From positions 1-64,000 of the forward strand of contig JANLHI010000030.1 of the NCBI GenBank assembly GCA_024654525.1: a stretch of DNA of 64,000 nucleotides, given 5' to 3'. The translations under genes and the position numbers were made by a program. This document shows positions 40,139 to 48,978 of the stretch, in pieces (within the stretch, counting starts at the first letter, position 1; each line of letters begins with the position of its first letter). The DNA is from Patescibacteria group bacterium. Its GTDB lineage: Bacteria > Patescibacteria > Paceibacteria > UBA6257 > 2-01-FULL-56-20. The notes below the pieces were generated by a model, which was given only the letters and a program-made list of their open reading frames with translations, searched no databases and had not been told where the DNA came from.

Positions 40139-40777
40139 ATGGAAAACATTACATTGCCACCGGAGCTATCGTCTTCCGTTAGCTCAGAAAGCAAAGACTT
40201 TGCCGTTAAAGCCGGTCGTACTCAACCGTTAAAAAAATCAATTTCTTCAATTCTTTTTGGAACTGTCTGGACCGCATTTACAAGTATATTTGTATTTGTC
40301 TTTTTGGGCCCGATATTTCAAGGCAAGGAAGTCCATTTTGAATCAAATGGAGTGCCTACTGTTGCTGGTCCTGACAATCTAGGTCCTATTGTAATACCCG
40401 CAATAATTATTGGAATTTTTGTATTAGTTGGAATTGGCATATTGTCTTGGGGGCTTTACTCATTATTCAAAAAAGGAGGCTATTTTGTCGGCACTCCAAC
40501 AAGATTGGTGCATTTCCAAAATGGGAATATCAGATCTATTGATTGGGAGCAATTTTCCGGAGATATTGAAGTTAATGGAAATGCCCAAAAAGGCAACGTT
40601 TCACTCCAAATGAGAACTGGCAGAATGGCAAGTAGAAAAAATGGTCCAGACAGATATGTCCCCGATGTTATTTATATTTCGGAAATTCCAAATGTATTTG
40701 AGGTGGAACAAATTTGTAGAAAAAGAATTAAAGAAAATGATCCTACGCCAACGACAACAGGACACAACATCGCCTAA
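40139..40777 (+). CDS. Unknown two-helix membrane protein, possible PH-like domain
   Basis: 212 aa with membrane helices at about 33-60 and 80-110 and a C-terminal alpha/beta part (KGGYFVGTPTRLVHFQNGNI, IYISEIPNVFEVEQICRKRI) that resembles a bacterial PH-like domain and places it on the membrane surface. No family is certain. The stop codon TAA falls in GCCTAA of the second attC-like site, as in integron cassettes. Confidence 0.6.
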   Translation: MENITLPPELSSSVSSESKDFAVKAGRTQPLKKSISSILFGTVWTAFTSIFVFVFLGPIFQGKEVHFESNGVPTVAGPDNLGPIVIPAIIIGIFVLVGIGILSWGLYSLFKKGGYFVGTPTRLVHFQNGNIRSIDWEQFSGDIEVNGNAQKGNVSLQMRTGRMASRKNGPDRYVPDVIYISEIPNVFEVEQICRKRIKENDPTPTTTGHNIA

Positions 40778-40904
40778 TACGCAGTATGCGACTACGTTTT
40801 GCTCCGTACCTCCGCAAGCCTCCACCCATATTTGCCAGTGGCAAGCTCCCGCTGGTCGCAAGTTTTACCACGGGCAAACATCGCATATTCCGGAACGTTG
40901 TACG
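40757..40904 (+). repeat. attC-like repeat 2
   Basis: Starts GCCTAAT (RYYYAAY-like), ends CGGAACGTTGTAC, and its arms TATGCGA...TCGCATA and CGTTTTGC...GCAAACAT are imperfectly complementary over about 140 bp, the folded shape of an attC site. Its right end matches repeat 1 (40071-40094). Confidence 0.55.
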
Positions 40905-40922
40905 AAATAATAAAAATCCCAC

Positions 40923-41285
40923 ATGCCATCAGCGCTTGAGATAGCAAAACGATACTTTGACCTTTCGAATGAAAGTAATTTTGAAGGAATTCAGGATTTA
41001 TTTACTGAATCAACGACATATAGTTCAGCCACAACGGGAGTCTACCTCGGTCGTACCGACATCATGGAAATGCAGCGTAAATTCCACGCGCAGTTTGAAT
41101 CCGTACAGTGGAAGGTAAACTCAGTCGAGGAAATAAAGCCGGGTATTGTCCTGTTCGATTTCGAATTCAATGGAAAAAAACGTAGTGGACAGACTGTTAA
41201 AACTGTTGGCGTGGAGTACGTCATTGTGTACAAGGGTAAAATTCAACACATTGAAATTAGAAACAGCGACGGCAGGCCGAGGTAG
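40923..41285 (+). CDS. SnoaL-like/NTF2-fold protein
   Basis: 120 aa. ALEIAKRYFDLSNESNFEGI, FTESTTYSSATTGVYLGRTDI and the strand pattern to the end match the SnoaL-like polyketide cyclase/NTF2-like fold, a cone-shaped ligand-binding domain used by many enzymes and stress proteins. Catalytic residues cannot be named. It is the second gene of the cassette-like array. Confidence 0.8.
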   Translation: MPSALEIAKRYFDLSNESNFEGIQDLFTESTTYSSATTGVYLGRTDIMEMQRKFHAQFESVQWKVNSVEEIKPGIVLFDFEFNGKKRSGQTVKTVGVEYVIVYKGKIQHIEIRNSDGRPR

Positions 41286-41491
41286 ACTCCGTCCAATGAC
41301 TGGAGGCGGGATTTTATTACTTCGCACAACACCGGATATCCGAAATTTATCTTCGCAAACCCTTGAGTATGCGGTTCAGGAATTTTTCACATTTATAATT
41401 TAAGGTAAGAAAATTTTTTCTCCCAAATTTTTGTTCCGCTATCGTTGCACAAAAACTTCAAAACAAAAGCTTATCAAAAATACTGCACAAA

Positions 41492-42274
41492 CTATAATTT
41501 TATATCGAGAAGAATCCCAAGGTGATCCGAAAGTTTTTCTCCATGACCAAACACATACCGCCACGTTGCCGTGGCGGTGGGGGGGATTCCGCGTCCCAAT
41601 ATATAATCTACTTTAAAATTACTGATAATCGGTGAAAAGAGTATAGGAAAACGATAATGATTTCCGCGCACTGAAGGAACAGTCCCCGGGGTAAGATCCG
41701 TGCTTTTTGTCGCTTTAAGAAAACTTCGCAAGAGAGAGCTTTCGGGAGGAACATTTAAATCCCCGACAATAAATGCGGGGATGTGGCGAGGTACTTTTCG
41801 CACCGCGGTGGACATTTCATAGAGCTGGATTCTTTGAATCCGTGCAATACGATGAATAGGGTGGTAGTCACCGGCATAATTGCAGGTGAGGTGTGTATGA
41901 AAAATGCGAAATGGACGAGGGGTATCAAACGAAATTTCCATCCATCCCTTTTCAACAAGCTTATCGGCAAGTGTAATGCTTGACCATCGTCCCACATCGG
42001 AAAACTCGTTGAATGTCGCGTTGCTCATTGGAAATTTTGAAAATATGCATAATCCCGCACCTGTGCCGAATATGCCGTTTCTTGGAATATATCGATGGCG
42101 CCACTGTTGCAGTGCAGTACTGAATATACGTTTGTGCCATGGTAAAAATATTTCCTGAAGACATACAATGTCGGGATTAAGAGACTGGATATGATGCACG
42201 ATAAGACGCATTCGTTCGGAAGCGCGAGGTGCTACCAACGGAACGCCGAAGCAATTCAAAGTGAGAAGAGTCAT
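41492..42274 (-). CDS. Endonuclease/exonuclease/phosphatase family protein
   Basis: 260 aa EEP fold: N-terminal LTLNCFG (strand with Asn), catalytic Glu in DIVCLQEIF, HTHLTCNY, GDLNVPPESSL (Asp/Asn metal site), and the C-terminal SDHLGILLD His. Members cut DNA or RNA abasic sites, phosphoinositides or sphingomyelin; no secretion signal is visible. Single minus-strand gene, convergent with the SnoaL gene and divergent from the amino-acid transporter. Confidence 0.85.
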   Translation of the reverse strand: MTLLTLNCFGVPLVAPRASERMRLIVHHIQSLNPDIVCLQEIFLPWHKRIFSTALQQWRHRYIPRNGIFGTGAGLCIFSKFPMSNATFNEFSDVGRWSSITLADKLVEKGWMEISFDTPRPFRIFHTHLTCNYAGDYHPIHRIARIQRIQLYEMSTAVRKVPRHIPAFIVGDLNVPPESSLLRSFLKATKSTDLTPGTVPSVRGNHYRFPILFSPIISNFKVDYILGRGIPPTATATWRYVFGHGEKLSDHLGILLDIKL

Positions 42275-42362
42275 GATATGACTAATGATTCATCGCTGAT
42301 AACCTAAACCAATGCAATTATTACTATGGATATATCATAACAAATTGCCATGTGTCATGGGC

Positions 42363-42393
42363 TTGCATGTGGGGCTTGCGTTGCATCTATAAT
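42363..42393 (+). promoter_or_regulatory. Putative promoter of the livK-like gene
   Basis: TTGCAT (42363-42368) and TATAAT (42388-42393) with a 19-bp spacer, 48 bp before the start codon. A perfect -10 but a long spacer. Confidence 0.5.
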
Positions 42394-42441
42394 GAGGGGT
42401 ACCATAAGACAAAAGGTCTTAAATAAACTAGAATTTTTACT

Positions 42442-43596
42442 ATGAACAGTTCGGCAAGAATAGTGTTGGGGTTGGTTATTATTGTAGCGGTGGTGGCGGG
42501 AGTATTCGCGTTTCTTCAGGCGCCTCAGACTGCACATGGTCCCACGGAATCACCTGCGGGAAATGTATCGCCGATTACCATTGGATTTATTGCTCCGCTT
42601 ACGGGGGATGGAGCAGCTTTGGGACAAAATGAGAAAGTGGCAGTGGAGCTTGCAGTCAGTGAAGTGAACATGGCGGGAGGTATTGGAGGTAGGCCACTCA
42701 ATGTGATTTATGAGGATGGGCAATGTACGGGGAAAGTCGCGTCAAATGCGGCGAATAAGCTGATAAATGTGGATAACGTACCGGTGATATTGGGTGGGCT
42801 TTGTTCGGGTGAGACAATGTCGTTTGCTGCAGCAGCGGAACAGGCAAAACGCGTAGTGTTGTCTCCTTGTTCATCGGCGCCCGCTATTACAGATGCGGGG
42901 GATTATATTTTTCGGGATTATCCATCAGATCTTTTCCAAGGGGCGTTTGGGGCAAAGTATGTGTACGAACAACTTGGGAAACGGAAAGCTGCAATTGTAT
43001 ATGTGAAGAGCGATTATGGTGTTGGGCTTGATAAAGTGTTTCGGGAAGAGTTCACAAATCTTGGAGGTACGATTGTTGCGGATGAGGGATATGATCAAGC
43101 GGCGCGCGATCTTCGTACGCAACTCACAAAAGTGAAAGCGTCGAATCCCGATATTGTATATTTTGTGGGATATACCGAAGGATCCACCGTGGGTTTAAAG
43201 CAGGCTGCAGATCTTAATCTTGGGGTATCGATGTTTGGTGCGGACGGATGGGGTGATCCAAAATTATGGACAGATGTAGGTGTAGCGGGAGAAGGGGCAA
43301 TGTATACGACGGTGTCTGCGCCTCTTTCCGATGATTTCAAAGCAAAGATGAAGGAAAAAACAGGAAGCGAAGAAGTGCTTACTTGCAGTCCCGGTGCATA
43401 TGATGGTATTAAGATTCTTGCGCAGGTGATGTCAAAAGTAGGAACTGATCCGACAGCGATTAAGGATGAACTCTATAAAGTGGAGTATATAGGAGGAGTG
43501 TCTGCGGCGCGCGTGGCGTTTGATGAGAATGGCGATCCTGCAGAGGCAAGTTTTGCGGTTAAAGTGGTAAAAGATGGTAAAGCAGTGATTCGATAA
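42442..43596 (+). CDS. livK: Branched-chain amino-acid ABC transporter, substrate-binding protein
   Basis: 384 aa. N-terminal membrane anchor (IVLGLVIIVAVVAGVFAF; no lipobox), then a Leu/Ile/Val-binding periplasmic-binding fold: ITIGFIAPLTGDGAALGQNE, VILGGLCSGETMSFA, KRKAAIVYVKSDYGVGLDKV. It captures an amino acid (or related ligand) outside the membrane for the permeases downstream. Ends at its own terminator, so it is expressed more strongly than livHMGF, as is usual for binding proteins. Confidence 0.88.
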   Translation: MNSSARIVLGLVIIVAVVAGVFAFLQAPQTAHGPTESPAGNVSPITIGFIAPLTGDGAALGQNEKVAVELAVSEVNMAGGIGGRPLNVIYEDGQCTGKVASNAANKLINVDNVPVILGGLCSGETMSFAAAAEQAKRVVLSPCSSAPAITDAGDYIFRDYPSDLFQGAFGAKYVYEQLGKRKAAIVYVKSDYGVGLDKVFREEFTNLGGTIVADEGYDQAARDLRTQLTKVKASNPDIVYFVGYTEGSTVGLKQAADLNLGVSMFGADGWGDPKLWTDVGVAGEGAMYTTVSAPLSDDFKAKMKEKTGSEEVLTCSPGAYDGIKILAQVMSKVGTDPTAIKDELYKVEYIGGVSAARVAFDENGDPAEASFAVKVVKDGKAVIR

Positions 43597-43618
43597 TTTT
43601 TAGCTTCTTGCATAGAGC

Positions 43619-43654
43619 GAGCAAAAACTCCGAGTATGGAGTTTTTGCTTTTTC
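43619..43654 (+). terminator. Terminator after livK
   Basis: 11-bp perfect stem GCAAAAACTCC/GGAGTTTTTGC with a 6-nt loop and TTTTTC. Confidence 0.92.
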
Positions 43655-43674
43655 TAGGCAGAAGTCGCTACAAT
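43645..43674 (+). promoter_or_regulatory. Putative promoter of livHMGF
   Basis: TTGCTT (43645-43650), 18-bp spacer, TACAAT (43669-43674). It overlaps the terminator tail, so livHMGF could be transcribed separately from livK. Confidence 0.4.
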
Positions 43675-43712
43675 ACTCTCGAGTGTGAGAAATGTATATT
43701 TGCAATCATTTT

Positions 43713-44579
43713 ATGGAAATCTTTGCACAACTTGTAGCCAACAGCGTTATCGCAGGGGCGACATATACCATCCTCACGTTGGGTTTTAACCTTATCTACG
43801 GCGCGACGAGATTTACGAATATGGCGTATGGCGTAGTAGCTGCTACGGGAGGCTACGCCTTCTTTTTTCTTACGCGTACCGTAGGATTGCCAATGATTCC
43901 CAGTATCATTGCGGGTGCTTTGTTTTCGGGTGTAGTGGGGGTACTTACTGATCGATTGATATTTTCTCCTTTACGGAAGAAGAATGTGAGACCTTCGGTA
44001 CATGTAATTGCTTCGCTTGGCGCGTTTGTGGCTATTCAAGCTCTTCTCTCGATTTTTTTTGGTGCGGAATTTTGGACATTGCTTCCTTCGGGTACGGTCC
44101 GTGTATTTGATGTAGCGGGAGCTTCCGTAACTGAAGTGCAATGGTGGATTATGGGCATTGCCGCGGCAGTGAGCGGATTATTGTTTGTAGTTCTCCGTTT
44201 TACACTTTTCGGAAAAGTAGTACGAGCACTCTCTGATGATGAAGAAGTAGGGAAAATGCTTGGTATTAATACCGACCGAACAATCGGCATAGTTTTTTTT
44301 ATTGGTTCCATGATTGCGGGACTTGGAGGAATTCTTGTGGGGTTTGATACGGGTATTCAGCCGACAATGGGACTTTTCATTCTTATTGAAGCGGCAGTCC
44401 CTTCTATTATTGGAGGTATCGGTAATCTTGCAGGTGGTGTGATTGCGGCATTTCTGTTTGGGTTTGTTGAGAATTTCGGTATTTGGTTTATTGCAAGTCA
44501 ATGGAAAGCCGCGATTGCATTTGGATTGCTTACGCTGTTCCTTATTTTTAAACCGGAGGGGATAATGGGAAAAAAATGA
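43713..44579 (+). CDS. livH: Branched-chain amino-acid ABC transporter permease LivH
   Basis: 288 aa from ATG 43713 (43692 also possible). Eight hydrophobic segments; LNLIYGATRFTNMAYG-type N terminus, the EAA-like loop EEVGKMLGINTDRTIG in the second half. Integral membrane half of the importer. Overlaps livM by ATGA (44576-44579). Confidence 0.92.
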   Translation: MEIFAQLVANSVIAGATYTILTLGFNLIYGATRFTNMAYGVVAATGGYAFFFLTRTVGLPMIPSIIAGALFSGVVGVLTDRLIFSPLRKKNVRPSVHVIASLGAFVAIQALLSIFFGAEFWTLLPSGTVRVFDVAGASVTEVQWWIMGIAAAVSGLLFVVLRFTLFGKVVRALSDDEEVGKMLGINTDRTIGIVFFIGSMIAGLGGILVGFDTGIQPTMGLFILIEAAVPSIIGGIGNLAGGVIAAFLFGFVENFGIWFIASQWKAAIAFGLLTLFLIFKPEGIMGKK

Positions 44580-45442
44580 ATTATATTCTTCATCTCGGTA
44601 CTTTTTTTGGGATTTACGCAATACTGGGGATCAGTTTAAATCTACTTGTTGGAGGTACGGGACTTATTTGGATTGCGCATGCGGCGATTTTTGGTCTTGG
44701 CGCGTATGTGCTTGCACTTCTTATGACAAAGGTTGCTTTGAACTTTTTCCTCGCGGCGTTTTTAGGAATGTGTATCGCGGGAATAGTGGGGTGTATCGCG
44801 GCGTGGGTGTTTGCTCGGCTTAGCGGAGACTATTACATGCTTGCAAGTGTGGCGTTTAACTACATCATAGTGAGTGTGTTTATAAACTGGGAGAGTCTCA
44901 CGAACGGTCCTCTTGGAATTTCAGGTATTTCAAGACCTTCTCTTTTTGGAATTTCTTTTGCGGGTAATGAATCCTTTTTTGCATTAACGTTTCTTTTTCT
45001 TGGGCTTGTATATGTTTCTGCGCGGTTGATTATGCATTCATCGTTTGGAAGGGTTATAAAAGCAATTCGCGAAGATGAAGAAGCAATACGTGTATTCGGA
45101 TATCACACTCTCTTGTATAAGATTATGATTTCCGGGATCGCCGCAGCGATGGCGGCGCTTGCCGGAGCTCTTTTTGCTTCATATATTGCATTTATAGACC
45201 CTTCTAATTTCCATGTTATGGAATCGATATTTATTTTAGGAATAGTGGTTGTGGGTGGGTTTGCGAGTATCCGCGGCTCATTGCTGGGAGCTTTAATACT
45301 TGTGCTTTTGCCGGAAGTTCTTCGCTTTGCAGGGTTTCCACAAGATATTTCCGCACACATGCAACAACTTGTGTATGGAATAGTGTTGATATTGTTTATG
45401 CTCTATCGTCCGCAAGGGTTAATAGGGGAATATAAGTTTTAA
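44576..45442 (+). CDS. livM: Branched-chain amino-acid ABC transporter permease LivM
   Basis: 288 aa membrane permease with GISLNLLVGGTGLIWIAHAA and the cytoplasmic coupling loop REDEEAIRVFGYHTLLYKI. Forms the heterodimeric channel with LivH. Followed 6 bp later by the first ATPase gene. Confidence 0.93.
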   Translation: MNYILHLGTFFGIYAILGISLNLLVGGTGLIWIAHAAIFGLGAYVLALLMTKVALNFFLAAFLGMCIAGIVGCIAAWVFARLSGDYYMLASVAFNYIIVSVFINWESLTNGPLGISGISRPSLFGISFAGNESFFALTFLFLGLVYVSARLIMHSSFGRVIKAIREDEEAIRVFGYHTLLYKIMISGIAAAMAALAGALFASYIAFIDPSNFHVMESIFILGIVVVGGFASIRGSLLGALILVLLPEVLRFAGFPQDISAHMQQLVYGIVLILFMLYRPQGLIGEYKF

Positions 45443-45472
45443 TAATTGATGACCATGACACACAATAAAGAT

Positions 45473-46204
45473 ATGACAATACTTGAGATTAAAAATTTGC
45501 AAAAGCACTTCGGGGGTGTGTATGCGGTAGATGGACTTTCCTTGAAAATTGAGAAGGGGAGGATTACTGCACTTGTGGGCCCGAACGGATCGGGGAAAAG
45601 TACGCTTATCAATGTACTTACGGGATTACTTCCCATTGACGGTGGTGTGGTTGCGGTGCGCGGTGCAGAGCTTCAATATATTGTGTCACAGAAAATTCCC
45701 GACTATGGTATTACGAGGACGTTCCAAAATGTACGGCTTTTTGAGCAGATGCCGGTGCTCGACAATATTCTTCTTATACTTACCGAACGGAATGTATTTG
45801 GGGCGTTGTTTGAGCGGCACGGGGAATCTCACCTCAAAAAAGCAGAGGAGGTATTGAGGCTTGTGGGGCTATGGGAAAAACGGAGTGAACTTGCGATAAA
45901 TCTTTCCTATGGACAGCGCAAACTTCTTGAAATAGGGAGGGCGTATGCAATGAATTCAGATATTTATCTTTTTGATGAACCATTTTCGGGGCTCTTTCCT
46001 GCGATGGTAAAAACCGTAGAAGAGGTATTCCATGCTTTGAAAGCTTCGGGGAAAACAATCATTCTTGTAGAGCACGACATGGGATTAATTCGCCGACTTA
46101 CGGATTATGTGTTTGTATTGGATTCAGGAAAACTGCTTGCGGAAGGAATTCCTGACGAAGTGCTTGGGAGAAAAGAAGTAGTAGAGGCATATTTAGGAGA
46201 ATAA
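45473..46204 (+). CDS. livG: Branched-chain amino-acid ABC transporter ATPase LivG
   Basis: 243 aa from ATG 45473 (upstream ATG at 45449 also possible). Walker A GPNGSGKST, signature LSYGQRKLLEIGRA, Walker B IYLFDEPFSGL, His switch VEHDMG. The signature LSYGQ is normal for LivG. Powers transport with LivF. Confidence 0.94.
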   Translation: MTILEIKNLQKHFGGVYAVDGLSLKIEKGRITALVGPNGSGKSTLINVLTGLLPIDGGVVAVRGAELQYIVSQKIPDYGITRTFQNVRLFEQMPVLDNILLILTERNVFGALFERHGESHLKKAEEVLRLVGLWEKRSELAINLSYGQRKLLEIGRAYAMNSDIYLFDEPFSGLFPAMVKTVEEVFHALKASGKTIILVEHDMGLIRRLTDYVFVLDSGKLLAEGIPDEVLGRKEVVEAYLGE

Positions 46205-46262
46205 CGCGCTATAAAATATGAATCATGCGTAATTCTTAATTCGTTATTCATAATCCAAACAC

Positions 46263-46982
46263 ATGAAAGATATTTTACTTGAAGTTGAAGATATCCATGT
46301 TCACTATGGTGGCGTGAAAGCGCTTGATGGTGCGAGTATTATGATTGACGAGGGAGAGGTGATAGCGCTTATGGGGCCGAACGGGGCGGGAAAGTCCACT
46401 ATCCTCAAGGCGATATTCGGACTTGCGCCGATTGAGAAGGGAGAAGTGCGTTGGCACGGCGCACCAATCAGGCCGGTGCCACATGAGATTGTGGCTCGCG
46501 GAATTTCTTTCGTGCCACAAGGAAGACGGGTATTTTCCGGATTAAGCGTTGAAGAAAACTTGGAAGTGGGAGGATTTCTTGTGAGGGATAAAAAAGAGCG
46601 TGCAAGGCGCATTGCGGAAGTAATGGATTTTTTTCCTGTGTTGAAGCATAAACGAAAACATGGCGCAGGGATGCTCTCCGGCGGCGAACAACAAATGCTC
46701 GCGATTGCTCGCGGGATGATTACCGACCCAAAAGTACTTTTGCTTGATGAGCCTTCTCTCGGACTTGCCCCGAAAATCGTAAAAGAAGTATTCGCAAAGA
46801 TTAAAGAAATCAGCGAGCGGCACAAAACGGCAATTGTGATTGTGGAACATAATCTCGTTTCACTTCTTTCAATTGCGAGTCGCGCGTATGTGCTCGATAA
46901 AGGAAAAGTGGTGGCGGAAGGTGACTCAAAGAAAATAGTGGAAAGCGGGATACTAGAAAGGGTTTTTTTGGGTGGGGTTTGA
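46263..46982 (+). CDS. livF: Branched-chain amino-acid ABC transporter ATPase LivF
   Basis: 239 aa. Walker A GPNGAGKST, signature LSGGEQQMLAIARG, Walker B KVLLLDEPSLGLAP, switch VEHNL. Last gene of the transporter operon. Confidence 0.94.
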   Translation: MKDILLEVEDIHVHYGGVKALDGASIMIDEGEVIALMGPNGAGKSTILKAIFGLAPIEKGEVRWHGAPIRPVPHEIVARGISFVPQGRRVFSGLSVEENLEVGGFLVRDKKERARRIAEVMDFFPVLKHKRKHGAGMLSGGEQQMLAIARGMITDPKVLLLDEPSLGLAPKIVKEVFAKIKEISERHKTAIVIVEHNLVSLLSIASRAYVLDKGKVVAEGDSKKIVESGILERVFLGGV

Positions 46983-47023
46983 GTATTTTTATATGCTTGT
47001 GGATAGCTTAAATATTTTCCTTT

Positions 47024-47054
47024 AAGAAGCCTTTAAAAATAAGGCTTCTTTTTG
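47024..47054 (+). terminator. Terminator after livF
   Basis: AAGAAGCC/GGCTTCTT stem followed by a T tract, 42 bp after the livF stop. Confidence 0.85.
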
Positions 47055-47078
47055 TTTTGTGGTGCTATTTTCGGTATT

Positions 47079-47106
47079 TTGACAATATAGAGAAGTGGCA
47101 TAGAAT
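47079..47106 (+). promoter_or_regulatory. Promoter of the mraZ cluster
   Basis: Perfect TTGACA (47079-47084), 16-bp spacer, TAGAAT (47101-47106), about 96 bp before mraZ. Confidence 0.75.
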
Positions 47107-47112
47107 TGAATG

Positions 47113-47129
47113 AAAGTGGGGGAAAGTGG
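47113..47129 (+). promoter_or_regulatory. MraZ-type operator repeats
   Basis: Two direct AAAGTGG boxes 10 bp apart (47113-47119, 47123-47129), with a related AAGTGG at 47093. The spacing equals one helical turn and matches the repeat type bound by MraZ octamers in Mollicutes and other bacteria, so MraZ probably represses or tunes its own operon here. Confidence 0.7.
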
Positions 47130-47202
47130 ATAATCTTGTGGATAACTGCCCATTTTAAGACCTTTCTGGGGATAACATTTGTTTCTCAATACTTATTTTT
47201 CA

Positions 47203-47634
47203 ATGCTTCTTGGCGAATATAACCACACGTTAGATGTAAAAGGTCGAGTGGCAATACCCTCTAAATTCAAGGACGCGCTTGGAACGGGAGCCATTATCAC
47301 GCGTGGGTTAGATAATTGTTTGTTTTTGTTTGCGGCGAAAGAATGGGATGTGCTGGCGCAGAAGCTTGTGGCGCTTCCATTGGCGCAGGCGAACTCGCGT
47401 GCATTTGTTCGTTTGATGCTTGCCGGTGCGATGGATGCCTCATTTGATGGTCAGGGAAGAATTTTGATTCCCGATTATCTTCGAAAATATGCTGACCTTT
47501 CGAAGGATGTTACGTTCGCGGGGTTGTACAGCAGAGCGGAAATTTGGGACAGCGCTCGTTGGGTGGAATATAAACGCAAAACCGAAGGTGCATCGGAAGA
47601 AATTGCGGAAAAGTTGGGAGAGTTGGGCATTTGA
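47203..47634 (+). CDS. mraZ: Transcriptional regulator MraZ
   Basis: 143 aa from ATG 47203 (MLLGEYNHTLDVKGRVAIPS, canonical start); a TTG 24 bp upstream is in frame but unlikely. Two AbrB-like swapped-hairpin domains with DGQGRILIPDYLR in the second. It binds operator repeats in its own promoter, seen at 47113. Confidence 0.96.
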   Translation: MLLGEYNHTLDVKGRVAIPSKFKDALGTGAIITRGLDNCLFLFAAKEWDVLAQKLVALPLAQANSRAFVRLMLAGAMDASFDGQGRILIPDYLRKYADLSKDVTFAGLYSRAEIWDSARWVEYKRKTEGASEEIAEKLGELGI

Positions 47635-47695
47635 AATGTAAAACTCAAAAATCTAATCAAATTTTATTTTGATATTTACATTTTGAACTTTCTCC

Positions 47696-48583
47696 ATGCA
47701 TATTCCTGTTCTTTTAGAAGAAATTGTACAAATTCTTAAATGTGAGCCCGGAGACTTTTTCATCGATGGCACGATAAACGGAGGGGGGCATGCGGATGTC
47801 GTTCTTCAGAAAATCGGGGTACAGGGGAAGTTACTGGGAATTGACTGGGACGAACAGGTGCTTGCAAAGGGGAGGGCACGGATAGGATCGAACGGTAATG
47901 TAATTCTTGTGCACGGGAATTATGCGGATATTCCCAAAATTCTCGAGGATAACAGATTGCCAAAGGCGGACGCATTGCTTCTTGATCTCGGGTTTTCTTC
48001 CGAACAAATGAATACATCGGGGAAAGGATTCAGTTTTTCGAGTGATGAACCTCTTGTGATGACGTATGACGCTGACAGTGAATCGGTAGCGGATATCTTA
48101 CGGCGAATAGACGAGAAAGAGCTTGTCCGTGTAATTCGGGATTACGGAGAAGAGAGATATGCGCCGGAGATTGCACATGCGATTGTGCGTCATGAGAAAA
48201 AGTCGCCGATCACTTCTTCTTCCGAGCTTGCAGAAATTATACGTGGTGCGGTGTCTCCCGGATATGAAAGAGGGAGAATACATCCCGCAACGAGGACATT
48301 CCAGGCACTCCGTATTTATGCAAATAAAGAACTTGAGAATCTTCAATGTGTGATTCGAGAATTGCCGAATATAGTGCGTGTAGGCGGGCGTGCGGTAATT
48401 ATTTCCTTCCATTCGCTTGAAGACAGGATAGTGAAGAATATGTTTCGGGACATGGCGAAAGAGGGGAAATTCTCGATTCTCACAAAAAAAGCGTTGGTTG
48501 CTTCTCATAAAGAGATTTCACGGAATCCTCGAAGCCGATCGGCAAAAATGAGAGCAGTGGAAATATGCGTAAATGACGAATAA
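47696..48583 (+). CDS. rsmH: 16S rRNA (cytosine1402-N4)-methyltransferase
   Basis: 295 aa. HIPVLLEEIVQIL start, SAM motif FIDGTINGGGHADVVL, DALLLDLGFSSEQMN, HPATRTFQALRIYAN, and ISFHSLEDRIVKNMF. Methylates 16S rRNA in the decoding centre. Second gene of the wall/division cluster. Confidence 0.96.
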   Translation: MHIPVLLEEIVQILKCEPGDFFIDGTINGGGHADVVLQKIGVQGKLLGIDWDEQVLAKGRARIGSNGNVILVHGNYADIPKILEDNRLPKADALLLDLGFSSEQMNTSGKGFSFSSDEPLVMTYDADSESVADILRRIDEKELVRVIRDYGEERYAPEIAHAIVRHEKKSPITSSSELAEIIRGAVSPGYERGRIHPATRTFQALRIYANKELENLQCVIRELPNIVRVGGRAVIISFHSLEDRIVKNMFRDMAKEGKFSILTKKALVASHKEISRNPRSRSAKMRAVEICVNDE

Positions 48584-48660
48584 GAAATTACGAATTATGG
48601 ATAAGCTCATATTTAAATTCTTTTATTCCTAATTCCTAATTTTTAATTCAAAACCATACT

Positions 48661-48978
48661 ATGACTTTTATAAAACCAAACAACAAAAAAAATATATTAA
48701 ATGTGATGCTGGTATGTATGGTGTGTGTATTAGTGGTGAGCGCAATAGGATTGGTTTTCGTATATAATAGATTTGCAGATATTGATCGTGATCTCCGCGC
48801 TTCAAAAGAAGAATTCCAAAAACTTGAAGCAAAGAATGCAAAATTAAGAAGTGATCTCCTTTCTCTTTTTGACAGTGCGCGACTCGCGACGTTTGCAAGT
48901 GCATATTCTTTGGTGCGGGAAAAGAATCCCGCGTATATAGAAACTGATACGCAATGGCAATTCGCTTCTGGTTGGTAA
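48661..48978 (+). CDS. FtsL-like small division membrane protein
   Basis: 105 aa. One N-terminal membrane helix (about 13-36) and a long amphipathic coiled coil (FADIDRDLRASKEEFQKLEA) in the extracytoplasmic part, the architecture of FtsL/DivIC. Position between rsmH and ftsI is where ftsL is expected. Overlaps ftsI by 25 bp. Sequence conservation in this family is low, so the call rests on layout and topology. Confidence 0.7.
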   Translation: MTFIKPNNKKNILNVMLVCMVCVLVVSAIGLVFVYNRFADIDRDLRASKEEFQKLEAKNAKLRSDLLSLFDSARLATFASAYSLVREKNPAYIETDTQWQFASGW

